Below, one piece after another: positions 1-7,890 of a DNA stretch of 51,704 nucleotides. The stretch is from Bacteroidia bacterium (GTDB lineage Bacteria; Bacteroidota; Bacteroidia; NS11-12g; UBA9320). The first letter of the stretch is position 1. The number at the start of each line of letters is the position of its first letter. The notes below the pieces were generated by a model. That model did no database searches. It had not been told where the DNA came from and worked only from the letters and a program-made list of their open reading frames with translations. The translations under genes and the position numbers were made by a program. Where the stretch lies: assembly GCA_020849295.1 (NCBI GenBank), contig JADLGN010000009.1, forward strand, positions 1 to 51,704, read 5' to 3'.

Positions 1-103
1 AGAATCTTTTGAACAATTTTTTAATAATTTTCAGAACTTTTTCTCCTTTTCCAAAAAATCATTTTTTGTTCAACCTTTTTTACTTTATTTGAAAAAATAA
101 ATA

Positions 104-129
104 GAGTTTTTAGACAGACTGACGTTATG
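104..129 (+). repeat. Short direct repeat, left copy (partner 8111-8136)
   Basis: This 26-base stretch matches 8111-8136 at 22 of 26 positions and shares the core tttttagac..actgacgtta. The two copies bracket the whole type I RM cassette. They may be ends of an IS or repeat family, or relics of the insertion. Confidence 0.6.
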
Positions 130-260
130 GGCAATGCTATTTGACGGCAGTGCTAAATGACACGGACTGACTTAAACCAAACAGACGACAACTAATTTGA
201 CCAGTGGACAGACATATAAATACGACCATTTCGGACAGTTTCGGCTGACTGACTTGCCGA

Positions 261-281
261 CCTGCCTACCGGACAGGCAGG
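261..281. repeat. Small palindrome (hairpin)
   Basis: A 7-bp perfect stem (cctgcct / aggcagg) encloses a 7-base loop. It is GC-rich in an AT-rich setting and looks like a dispersed intergenic palindrome rather than a terminator, because no T-run follows it. Confidence 0.5.
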
Positions 282-410
282 CACGACAGCCCTACGCTTC
301 GTGTTTTAATTTTTTTGCCCCTGCACAAAATATTTTGAACTGCGAAGCAATCACGAACACCTTAAAAAATAATAATGCCGTGAGTAAATTCTTTGGCAGC
401 CCGCAAACGG

Positions 411-460
411 CACATTTGCAAGCCGCACAAGCCGACCCACAACCCAAGCTTGTAAAAGAG
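411..460 (+). repeat. Direct repeat flanking the type I RM cassette, left copy
   Basis: The first 23 bases (411-433) are identical to 7455-7477. The match continues, with a few mismatches and a one-base indel, to about 460 (7505 in the right copy). The copies lie just before hsdR and just after the last gene of the operon. Confidence 0.75.
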
Positions 461-522
461 CCGTTTTTTGCCATCGCTTTATTAATACCTTTTACTATAA
501 TCCTATCTTAGCGGACAATTAA

Positions 523-2874
523 ATGAGAAATGAAGCTCAAACAAGAAGAGATTTAATTGACCCGGTTTTACTTACACTTGGGTGGACTAATGATTTGGTG
601 AAAGTGGAAGTTACTCCCGGTGGCACTGACATCATTGACGGAAAACCTAAACGCAGAAAAGGAAGAAGTGATTATTTATTGTGCCTTCCGGTTTTAGATG
701 GACATCCACCTTTACCCATTGCAGTTTTAGAAGCGAAGAAAGAAAACAGTCCGGCAACGCTTGGACTGCAACAAGCGAACACTTACGCCAAACGATTTAA
801 TGTTCCGTTTGCTTTTTCAACCAACGGAAGATTGTATTCTGAATTTGGTTTGGACAAGGGAACAATCATTGAAGCCGACCAACTCAATAATTTTCCGACA
901 CCGCAAATGTTGTTGGAACGCTATCAATCTTTCAAACACATTGAACTGAAAAGCGAAGCGGCAAGAGCATTGCTCATTCGCTACAAGACAGGCGAAGCCA
1001 CACGATTTTATTTTCAGGATGCAGCCATCAGAGCAACGCTTGAAAACATTGCTCAAGGCAACAAGAAAGCAATGCTTTGTCTGGCAACAGGAACAGGGAA
1101 AACTTTTATCGCAAAAGAATTGCTTTGGAAACTTGCGAAAGCCGGACACATACGCAGAGCACTGTTTCTTGTGGACAGAGACGAGTTGCGGACACAGGCA
1201 CTCACACACTTACAGGGAATTTTTGGTGATGATGCACAGGAAGTAACCACAAGCAACCCGAACACCAATGCAAAAATTCTGATTGCCACTTACCAAACTT
1301 TGAACATTACAGGTGACGATAAAGAACCTGCCTTTTGGAAAAAGAATTTTCCGAAAAACTTTTTCTCTCACATCATTATTGACGAGTGCCATCGTAGTGC
1401 GTGGGGAAACTGGAGCATTGTTCTCACTGACAATCCTGATGCAATTCATATCGGCTTGACTGCAACACCAAGAACACTGACAAATACCAAAGGAGAAGAA
1501 GCAAATGCTGATGCTGACGTAACAGCCAACAACATACGCTACTTTGGTGAACCCGTTTACGAATACAGCATTGCAGACGGACAGAACGATGGCTACTTAG
1601 CCGCTTGCGAAGTAATAAAACGCAAACCCGACATTGATTATCGTTTGCTTTCAAAAGATGAAATCAAACACAAGAAAATCTCTGATGCTTATTCAGGAGG
1701 TGCAGTTGCAGAAGATAAAATTGATGATGTGTATTCATCCAACGAATTTGAAAGACATCTTTTGTTGGACGACAGAATTCACAGCATGTGCAACGACTTG
1801 TTTCAGTTGCTGATTGAAACCGGAGGAGTGCATCAAAAAACAATTGTGTTTTGTGCCAGTGAAATTCATGCCGACAAAGTTTCAATCAAGTTGAACAATT
1901 TATATTTTGACTGGTGCAGAGCCAACGGCACTTCACCAAAAGAAATGTATGCCTTCAAATGCACGGCAGCAAGCACACAGCCATCAAGCAAAGAATTGAT
2001 TGCCGAGTTGAGAGGTTCAAGCAATTCTCATTTCATTGCAACAACTGTTGAGTTGCTGAGCACAGGCGTTGATGTTCCCAATCTGAACAATGTTGTTTTC
2101 TTCAAGTATATCAAAAGCCCGATTAGTTTTTATCAGATGGTTGGCAGAGGAACAAGAATTGGTGAGCCGAGAGGAAGCAAGATGATGTTCCGTTTGTATG
2201 ACTACACCAACGCAACACGACTGTTCGGACAAGATTTCATTTCAAAACCTGCATCAGAAAAAAAAGAAGGTGGCGAAGGTGGAGACCCACCACCACCGCC
2301 AGTTATTATCCGTGTGGCAGAACAACAATTTACCATTGAAATAAAGGACGAAGGCAAAAGCATATTGTGTGAGGAAGACGGCAAAGACGTTTTAGTGCCT
2401 TATGAAATTTATAAAGAACGGTTGGCTGCGGCAGTGAGTGAAAAAGTTTCTGACCTTGAAACTTTGCGTAACACCTGGGTGAACCCGATTGAACGCAAAG
2501 AGTTGTTGAATGAATTGCCCGGTGGCGAAAACGCTTTGCGATTGGTTCGTGAACTGGAAGAAGAACAGGAGTGCGATTTATATGATGTGCTTGCACAATT
2601 GGGCTTTGGCTACATACCCAAAACAAGAACAGAAAGAGCCGGTGGATTTTCTTTCAGAAATAAAGATTGGTTGAAGCCATTGCCCAACCCAACAAAAAAT
2701 GTGTTGACTGCAATTGCCGGACTGTTTGCCAAAGGCGGCATTGAAGAATTGGAATTGAACGAACTCTTTGACGAACACGAAGTAAAACAAAACGGTGGCT
2801 TTGATGCTTTGATAAATCTTCCTGAGCAACCCGGCTTTTACATTAACCAAACTAAACTGAGATTGCTTGCATGA
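523..2874 (+). CDS. hsdR: Type I restriction enzyme, R (motor/nuclease) subunit HsdR
   Basis: This is the restriction subunit of a type I RM complex, which translocates DNA with ATP and cleaves unmodified DNA far from its site. The N-terminal PD-(D/E)xK nuclease is visible as D50, E70-A-K72 and a downstream QQ..Y motif near residues 83-88. The SF2 motor follows: Walker A ATGTGKT (188-194), DECH box (287-290), TATP (313-316) and motif VI QMVGRGTR (from 538). At 783 residues it is full length for the shorter EcoEI-like HsdR group, with an EcoEI-type C-terminal domain from about 640. The ATG start gives the usual family N-terminus. It is the first gene of the operon, and its stop overlaps the hsdS start (ATGA). 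Base composition is visibly richer in GC than in the core genes after 10,158, in keeping with acquisition by transfer. Confidence 0.96.
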   Translation: MRNEAQTRRDLIDPVLLTLGWTNDLVKVEVTPGGTDIIDGKPKRRKGRSDYLLCLPVLDGHPPLPIAVLEAKKENSPATLGLQQANTYAKRFNVPFAFSTNGRLYSEFGLDKGTIIEADQLNNFPTPQMLLERYQSFKHIELKSEAARALLIRYKTGEATRFYFQDAAIRATLENIAQGNKKAMLCLATGTGKTFIAKELLWKLAKAGHIRRALFLVDRDELRTQALTHLQGIFGDDAQEVTTSNPNTNAKILIATYQTLNITGDDKEPAFWKKNFPKNFFSHIIIDECHRSAWGNWSIVLTDNPDAIHIGLTATPRTLTNTKGEEANADADVTANNIRYFGEPVYEYSIADGQNDGYLAACEVIKRKPDIDYRLLSKDEIKHKKISDAYSGGAVAEDKIDDVYSSNEFERHLLLDDRIHSMCNDLFQLLIETGGVHQKTIVFCASEIHADKVSIKLNNLYFDWCRANGTSPKEMYAFKCTAASTQPSSKELIAELRGSSNSHFIATTVELLSTGVDVPNLNNVVFFKYIKSPISFYQMVGRGTRIGEPRGSKMMFRLYDYTNATRLFGQDFISKPASEKKEGGEGGDPPPPPVIIRVAEQQFTIEIKDEGKSILCEEDGKDVLVPYEIYKERLAAAVSEKVSDLETLRNTWVNPIERKELLNELPGGENALRLVRELEEEQECDLYDVLAQLGFGYIPKTRTERAGGFSFRNKDWLKPLPNPTKNVLTAIAGLFAKGGIEELELNELFDEHEVKQNGGFDALINLPEQPGFYINQTKLRLLA

Positions 2875-4139
2875 TGGAGAAGTATCAATTTTCAAAAGAG
2901 ACAAATCTCAAAGACAAAAAATATTTTCAAATTGAAAATGGAATTTGGACTGGAGCAGAGCCGCCATTCAAGTCAATCAAAATATTACGCAATACAAACT
3001 TTGATGACTACGGATATTTTGATTTTGGAAATGTGGCAGAGATTGAAATTGAAGCAAAACAATTTCCGAGAAAAGCAATTCGCAGAAATGACATTCTAAT
3101 TGAACGCTCAGGAGGTGGACCAAATACACCCGTTGGCAGAGTTTCACTTTACGATAGAGAAGATGATGTTTTTTCATTCAGCAATTTCACTTCACGATTG
3201 AGAATTGTAAGTGATGAAATTGACCCTGAGTTTATTCATATTCAACTTTTACATTTCCATTGGAACAAGCACACTGAGAAAATTCAAACTCAAACTACGA
3301 ACATCAGAAATCTTGAATTTGATAAATACACCAAACTCAAACTTCAACTTCCAAAATCTAAAGCCGAACAAAAAAGAATTGCAGCAGAATTAAAATCAAA
3401 ACTGAATTCTGTAAATCAAATGCGGCAAGCCGCATTAAAACAAAAAGAAGCAGTTGAAGCATTGCAAGGTGCTTTGCTGAGAGAAGTTTTTCCTTACAAA
3501 GAAGGTGAGGAATTGCCAAAGGGTTGGAAATGGGAGAAGATTGGGAAAATCTGTAAAGTGCAAGCTGGTGGAACACCATCAAGAGCAGATATGTCATATT
3601 GGACAAACGGCACAATCCCTTGGTTGAAAACAGGCGAAATTGTTTTCAATGAAATAAATCAACCAGAAGAATTTATTACGCAAAGTGGATTGGATAACTC
3701 ATCAGCGAAATTAATTCCGCCACAATGTGTTTTGATTGCTTTGTATGGTCAAGGAAAAACAAGAGGCAGAGTTGCGATAAATAATTTTGAAGTCACAACT
3801 AATCAAGCTTGTGCCGCAATCATTCCACCAAAATTCCTTTCCACCAAATATCTCTTTTACTATTTATGGGCTAACTATGAAATATTAAGGGATTTGAGTT
3901 CGGGCAGCAATCAAGATAATTTGAATGCTGATTTGGTAAAAACATTTAGTGTTCCTTTTCCAAATGATAAATCAGTTCAAGATGGAATTGTAAATATCAT
4001 TTCTGAAAAAATGAATTCTCAAATTAAATTACAACAACAAACCTCCACCCAACTTGAAGCCATTGAAGCCATGCCGGCAGCGATATTGAGAGAGGTGTTT
4101 GATTTTAATGTAAGGACACAGCATGCTGTGTCCCAGTAA
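2871..4139 (+). CDS. hsdS: Type I restriction enzyme, specificity subunit HsdS
   Basis: This is the DNA-recognition subunit. It shows the family's duplicated plan: target recognition domain 1 (about 1-155), a helical conserved repeat ending ALLREVF (about 165-207), recognition domain 2 (about 215-375), and a second helical repeat ending AILREVF near the C-terminus. The two repeats match each other, which supports an intact two-TRD subunit. The start overlaps the hsdR stop; the second Met codon (2874) is an alternative start. The last nine residues (VRTQHAVSQ) and the approach to the stop codon are encoded by a perfect 20-bp palindrome (4114-4133), so the native C-terminus appears to have been replaced by a REP-like insertion. 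The target sequence cannot be read from the protein. Confidence 0.94.
   Translation: MMEKYQFSKETNLKDKKYFQIENGIWTGAEPPFKSIKILRNTNFDDYGYFDFGNVAEIEIEAKQFPRKAIRRNDILIERSGGGPNTPVGRVSLYDREDDVFSFSNFTSRLRIVSDEIDPEFIHIQLLHFHWNKHTEKIQTQTTNIRNLEFDKYTKLKLQLPKSKAEQKRIAAELKSKLNSVNQMRQAALKQKEAVEALQGALLREVFPYKEGEELPKGWKWEKIGKICKVQAGGTPSRADMSYWTNGTIPWLKTGEIVFNEINQPEEFITQSGLDNSSAKLIPPQCVLIALYGQGKTRGRVAINNFEVTTNQACAAIIPPKFLSTKYLFYYLWANYEILRDLSSGSNQDNLNADLVKTFSVPFPNDKSVQDGIVNIISEKMNSQIKLQQQTSTQLEAIEAMPAAILREVFDFNVRTQHAVSQ
4114..4133. repeat. REP-like palindrome 1, in the hsdS 3' end
   Basis: A perfect 20-bp palindrome, ggacacagca/tgctgtgtcc, centred on CATG. It encodes the HsdS tail and lies 14 bases before the RAYT start codon. 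It shares the GGACA...TGTCC arms and CATG centre with the palindromes at 4436 and 4484. Confidence 0.85.
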
Positions 4140-4147
4140 AAATAGAT

Positions 4148-4747
4148 ATGCCCTACAACCCCAATATTCATCATCGCAAATCTATCCGTTTGAAAGGATA
4201 CGATTATTCGCAGGCGGGGTTGTATTTTATTACCATTTGCACCCACAACCGGGAATGTTTTTTCGGTGAAATCGTAGGGGCAAATAATGATTTGCCCGAA
4301 ATGATTTTGAACGATGCCGGAAAAATTGCAAATGATTGTTGGTTTGAAATACCACAACATTTTCCGAATGCGGTTTTGCACGAACATATTGTTATGCCAA
4401 ATCATGTCCATGGGATTATTGAATTGACGGACAATGTAGGGGCACGCCATGGCGTGTCCCTACCGGACAATACGGGTAACACCGCAGGGACATCCCATGG
4501 GATGTCCCTGCCACAACAACCGAATACCAACCAATTTGGGAAACCAATTGCCGGTTCGGTTTCCGTAATTATCAATCAATACAAATCATCAATAAAACGA
4601 TGGTGCAATAAAAATGGTCACGAATATTTTAAATGGCAATCACGATTTCATGACCATATAATCCGAAACGAACAATCCTACCAAATCATTTCGGAATACA
4701 TCATAAATAACCCTGCAAAATGGCAGGACGACAAATTTTACAAATAA
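4148..4747 (+). CDS. REP-associated tyrosine transposase (RAYT, Y1/HUH family)
   Basis: This is a single-strand DNA nuclease of the IS200-like Y1 family, the group that acts on REP palindromes. The HUH motif is H86-V-H88 inside MPNHVHGI, and the likely nucleophile is Y184 in SEYIINNP. The N-terminus (RKSIRLKGYDYSQAGLYFIT) is typical of the family. At 199 residues it is near full length. A loop between the HUH motif and the C-terminal helices (about 97-122) is encoded by two palindromes and contains the parallel peptides ARHGVSLP and TSHGMSLP. A third palindrome encodes VGANNDLPE (about 43-51). The gene sits between hsdS (8-base gap) and hsdM (5-base gap) in the same direction, so it is transcribed with the RM genes. 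Whether it is still active is unknown; the catalytic residues are present. Confidence 0.93.
   Translation: MPYNPNIHHRKSIRLKGYDYSQAGLYFITICTHNRECFFGEIVGANNDLPEMILNDAGKIANDCWFEIPQHFPNAVLHEHIVMPNHVHGIIELTDNVGARHGVSLPDNTGNTAGTSHGMSLPQQPNTNQFGKPIAGSVSVIINQYKSSIKRWCNKNGHEYFKWQSRFHDHIIRNEQSYQIISEYIINNPAKWQDDKFYK
4278..4297. repeat. REP-like palindrome 2, inside RAYT
   Basis: Perfect 8-bp arms, gggcaaat / atttgccc, enclose a 4-base loop. It lies in frame in the RAYT gene. Unlike the other three it lacks the CATG centre, but it keeps the G-run and C-run ends. Confidence 0.75.
4436..4463. repeat. REP-like palindrome 3, inside RAYT
   Basis: A 28-base palindrome beginning gtaggggcacgcc and centred on CATG. 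One pair is G.T and all others are Watson-Crick. It is read in frame as VGARHGVSLP. Confidence 0.88.
4484..4511. repeat. REP-like palindrome 4, inside RAYT
   Basis: A perfect 28-bp palindrome beginning gcagggacatccc and centred on CATG. It is read in frame as AGTSHGMSLP. Only 20 bases separate it from palindrome 3, which makes a paired arrangement like that of REP doublets. Confidence 0.9.
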
Positions 4748-4752
4748 AAATA

Positions 4753-6342
4753 ATGGCAAAGCAGAAGAAAGAAAATAACGGCAAAGCAATAACCTCAGTG
4801 GCTTCAATGAACAAAGCCATAAAAGGTATTTGCAATATTTTACGGAGAGACAAAGCAAAGGGAGCAAAATTGTATGTGCCCGAAATAACCTGGCTTTTCT
4901 TTTTACGCTACTTGGATTTAAAAGACCAACAGGCAGAACAAAGAGCAACCGCATTAGGGCAATCGTATGAATCTGTTTTGCCTTCACCTTATCGTTGGAG
5001 AGATTGGGCAGCACCTTACGACAAAAGCAAAACGAAAGAAGAAAGTGTAAGCAACAAACTGCAAGGTTGGAAACGCTTTGAGTTGGATAATGCCGGAACA
5101 GACACTTACCTGAAATTTATTAATGAAGATTTGTTTTCGTTTCTGAAAAAACTGAAAGACAAACCCAACGCAAGTGACTTGCAAAAAGTAATTTCAGAAA
5201 TTTTCATCAACAAGGAAAAGACAGTAGTTGTCAGCGTTACCAATATGCAGGATGTGATTGACAAAGTGCAGGAGTTGAGCAATGCAAAGATTGACGACCA
5301 ACACATGTTCCCAATCTCACAGGCATTTGAAGGACTGTTGCCGAGTTTGGGAGAAAAGAAAAATGACGGAGGACAATTCTTTACACCACGGGAGGTAATT
5401 CGTTTGATTGTTGATGTTGTTCAACCGCAGTTGGACAAAACTATTTACGACCCTTGTTGCGGGACAGGAGGATTTTTAATTGAAGCATACAAGCATTTAA
5501 TCAACCAGACACCAACGCCAACACAAATTGCTTCACTGAAAAACGAAACATTTTTTGGAAGAGAGGATGCAGACGAAGCCATTCCGGTTTTGTTGGCAAA
5601 CATGGCTTTGCATGATATTGACTTACCAAGAATTTGGCACGGCAATACTTTGACAGGTGCAGTAACATTCGGAGATTTATTCAGAGGAGCACCCAATCAG
5701 TTTGATTTCATTCTCACTAATCCGCCATTCGGAAGCAAGGAAGGAAAAGCAGCACAGGCACAGTTTGCATACAAGACAGGCAAAGCACAAATTCTTTTCA
5801 TGCAACACATCATTGACAGTTTGGCGGACAACGGTATTTGCGGAATGGTAATAGATGAAGGCGTTTTGTTTCATACCAAGACAGCAGCATACAAACAGAC
5901 GAAAAGAAAATTGCTGAATGAATGTGATTTGTTTTGCATCATCAGTTTGCCCGGTGGCGTATTCGTAAACGCAGGTGCGGGTGTGAAAACTGATTTGCTT
6001 TTTTTCAAGAAAGGAAAAGCAACAGAAAAAGTTTGGTATTACGACATGACATTGGGTGATGATTTCAGAGCAAGAAAAGTGAACAAAGGAAACCCACTTG
6101 AATACAAACATTTTGAAGATTGTTTGAATCGTTTGCGTTCACCGCTTGACAGTCCTGAAAGAATCAGTGAACGCAGTTGGTTCATGACACGAAAAGAAAT
6201 TGAAGACAAACAATATGATTTGAAAGCAGTGAACAACAACGCACCGGACTTTTCCGACAAGCGAACAACAAAAGAACTTTACAAGATAATTGATGAAACG
6301 CAAAAGGAAATTCAAAATGCTTTAACCGAATTGATGAAATGA
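4753..6342 (+). CDS. hsdM: Type I restriction enzyme, methyltransferase subunit HsdM
   Basis: This is the N6-adenine methyltransferase subunit of the type I complex, needed with HsdS for both modification and restriction. An HsdM N-terminal helical domain (about 10-160) precedes the catalytic domain. The AdoMet-binding motif is Y232-DPCCGTGGF and the catalytic motif is N323-PPF. The length of 529 residues is normal. The frame is open from an ATG at 4720, but that start would overlap the RAYT gene; the ATG at 4753 gives MAKQKKENN and is preferred. The stop overlaps the start of the next gene (ATGA), so translation is probably coupled. Confidence 0.96.
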   Translation: MAKQKKENNGKAITSVASMNKAIKGICNILRRDKAKGAKLYVPEITWLFFLRYLDLKDQQAEQRATALGQSYESVLPSPYRWRDWAAPYDKSKTKEESVSNKLQGWKRFELDNAGTDTYLKFINEDLFSFLKKLKDKPNASDLQKVISEIFINKEKTVVVSVTNMQDVIDKVQELSNAKIDDQHMFPISQAFEGLLPSLGEKKNDGGQFFTPREVIRLIVDVVQPQLDKTIYDPCCGTGGFLIEAYKHLINQTPTPTQIASLKNETFFGREDADEAIPVLLANMALHDIDLPRIWHGNTLTGAVTFGDLFRGAPNQFDFILTNPPFGSKEGKAAQAQFAYKTGKAQILFMQHIIDSLADNGICGMVIDEGVLFHTKTAAYKQTKRKLLNECDLFCIISLPGGVFVNAGAGVKTDLLFFKKGKATEKVWYYDMTLGDDFRARKVNKGNPLEYKHFEDCLNRLRSPLDSPERISERSWFMTRKEIEDKQYDLKAVNNNAPDFSDKRTTKELYKIIDETQKEIQNALTELMK

Positions 6343-7433
6343 AAAAGGAAGCAAGACATCTTTATGAAAAAGCAATTGATTCATTGACAATAAGCATTGA
6401 ACTGTTTAATCGTCCGAATGATTGCGGAAGAATTCATGGTGTTTTGATTTTTCTTGACCACTCATTTGAAATGCTTTTGAAGGCATCCATACTTCACAAG
6501 GGAGGAAAAATAAGAGAGAAACGAGCAAAGGAAACAATTGGGTTCAGTGCATGTATCAGAAAATCTTTCAGCGATGCTGAAATAAAATTTCTGAACGAAG
6601 AAGAAGTGTTGACACTTCAAACCATAAATGGTTTTCGTGATGCAGCACAGCATTACACACTTGAATTATCAGAACAACTTTTTTATTTCCAAGCACAGTC
6701 GGGCTTGACTTTGTTTCGTGACATAACAGAAAGAGTTTTCGGTATTGACTTGAAATTAGAATTGCCTGTAAGAGTGTTGCCGCTTTCCACTACTCCACCA
6801 ATGAACATTCAAGCATTGTTCACACATGAAGTTGAGGAAGTGAAAAAATTATTGCAACCAAACAGCAGAAAAAAATTGGAGGCACTTGAAAAACTTCGTG
6901 CATTAGCAATCATGGAAAATTCTATTCAGGGAATTGAAACACAACCAAGCGATGCTGAATTGAAATCCTTGATGAAAAAATTGAAACAAGGTTCTGCATG
7001 GAATCAAGTATTCCCCGGAACTTCAACAATAAATTTCACAACAAATGGTTACGGACCTTCTTTGGATTTGAGAATAACAAAAAGCGAGGAAGGAATTCCA
7101 TTCACCCCTGTTCCCGAAGGAACTCCGGGTGCAGCAGTTGTAGCAATCAAACGAGTGAATGAACTTGACTATTATTCACTTTCTCTTACCGACATTTCTG
7201 AAAAGCTTGGAGTTTCAACAAACAAGTTAGGAGCAGTCATTCAGGAATTAAAACTTCAAGACGATTTGACTTATTTTAAAGTTATCAAGATAAAAAGTTC
7301 AGAGTTCAAGAGATATAGCATAGCAGCTTTTAATGCTTTGAAAACTGAAATTCCAAAAATGGATTTGAAAACAGTTTGGGAAAAAAACAGACCAAAAGTA
7401 AAATGGGCTAAAGCAAAAGCAGTAGTCGCATGA
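6339..7433 (+). CDS. DUF3644-like protein with HEPN-type R-x4-H motif and C-terminal HTH
   Basis: The N-terminal half (about 1-180) is helical and resembles the DUF3644 group found beside RM and other defence genes (DHSFEMLLKASILHKG, then FRDAAQHY). R100-DAAQ-H105 fits the R-x4-6-H signature of HEPN ribonucleases. That match is read directly from the sequence, but nuclease activity is inference. The C-terminal part (about 275-335) has a helix-turn-helix pattern, LTDISEKLGVSTNKL, followed by a probable wing. A Lys-rich tail ends the protein. It is the last gene of the type I operon and overlaps hsdM by 4 bases, so it is made with the RM complex. It could be an accessory effector that acts if restriction fails, a regulator of the operon, or both. 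Confidence 0.8.
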   Translation: MKKEARHLYEKAIDSLTISIELFNRPNDCGRIHGVLIFLDHSFEMLLKASILHKGGKIREKRAKETIGFSACIRKSFSDAEIKFLNEEEVLTLQTINGFRDAAQHYTLELSEQLFYFQAQSGLTLFRDITERVFGIDLKLELPVRVLPLSTTPPMNIQALFTHEVEEVKKLLQPNSRKKLEALEKLRALAIMENSIQGIETQPSDAELKSLMKKLKQGSAWNQVFPGTSTINFTTNGYGPSLDLRITKSEEGIPFTPVPEGTPGAAVVAIKRVNELDYYSLSLTDISEKLGVSTNKLGAVIQELKLQDDLTYFKVIKIKSSEFKRYSIAAFNALKTEIPKMDLKTVWEKNRPKVKWAKAKAVVA

Positions 7434-7454
7434 AAAACCAAAGCAGCAGTCACA

Positions 7455-7505
7455 CACATTTGCAAGCCGCACAAGCCAACACACAAACCAAAGCTTGCAA
7501 AAGAG
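7455..7505 (+). repeat. Direct repeat flanking the type I RM cassette, right copy
   Basis: Partner of 411-460, with 23 identical bases at its left end. It begins 22 bases after the stop of the DUF3644-like gene. A reading frame (7430-7780) that overlaps that stop is composed of this repeat and the element at 7661-7768, so it is not called as a gene. Confidence 0.75.
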
Positions 7506-7660
7506 TGTGCCTGCCCAACCCAAGAAAGAATTTCAAAATATTTTTTCCCTTGCTCTTAAAAAAATTAAACCACCCGACACACAAGCCGACAATGCAGACA
7601 GCAGACACTTATAGACACGACAACTGGACAACTGAAAAAGAAGCACATGCCCATAACAAG

Positions 7661-7768
7661 GGCTTGCCAAAAGCGGGGGTGACGAGCTTCTATGACGGTT
7701 TTGTGCTTAACCGAACTTATGTTTTTCAAATGAACGGCAGTGCTGAAATTCCCCGCCTTCGGCAAGCC
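7661..7768. repeat. 108-bp element with 18-bp terminal inverted repeats
   Basis: The ends ggcttgccaaaagcgggg (7661-7678) and ccccgccttcggcaagcc (7751-7768) are inverted repeats matching at 16 of 18 positions. The interior includes acggcagtgct, which also occurs near 153-163 in the left flank. The size and inverted ends suggest a MITE-like or structured intergenic repeat. No T-run follows, so it is not a simple terminator. Confidence 0.7.
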
Positions 7769-7890
7769 GCAAAACGTTAAACTATCTCCCGCCAAGTCGG
7801 GAACTCATTTATTCTTGTTAACAATTTGAGTGTGAATAAGTTGTTGATGTTTTTCTTTGCTACTATTTTGATTTTCAGTATATTTATGCC

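Larger units (their letters stand above)
1..522. other. Non-coding left flank of the type I RM cassette
   Basis: No convincing gene lies here. The first 100 bases are T-rich. The stretch from about 120 to 470 is richer in GC and is a patchwork of short repeats also found around 7455-7795 and 8111-8136. A reading frame at 197-511 has no family features and is built from these repeats, so it is not called. A box resembling TAnnTTTG with one mismatch (TATCTTAG, 502-509) sits just before hsdR and could be its promoter, but this is weak. Confidence 0.6.

Noticed and set aside
197-511. A 104-codon reading frame before hsdR
   Set aside because: It is built from dispersed repeats shared with 7455-7505 and has no family features or plausible start context.
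4720-4752. Upstream ATG start for hsdM
   Set aside because: It overlaps the RAYT gene by 28 bases and adds 11 residues not typical of HsdM; the ATG at 4753 fits better.
7430-7780. A 116-codon frame overlapping the end of the DUF3644-like gene with ATGA
   Set aside because: The ATGA overlap looks operon-like, but the frame consists of the flanking repeat and the 108-bp inverted-end element; composition is not protein-like.
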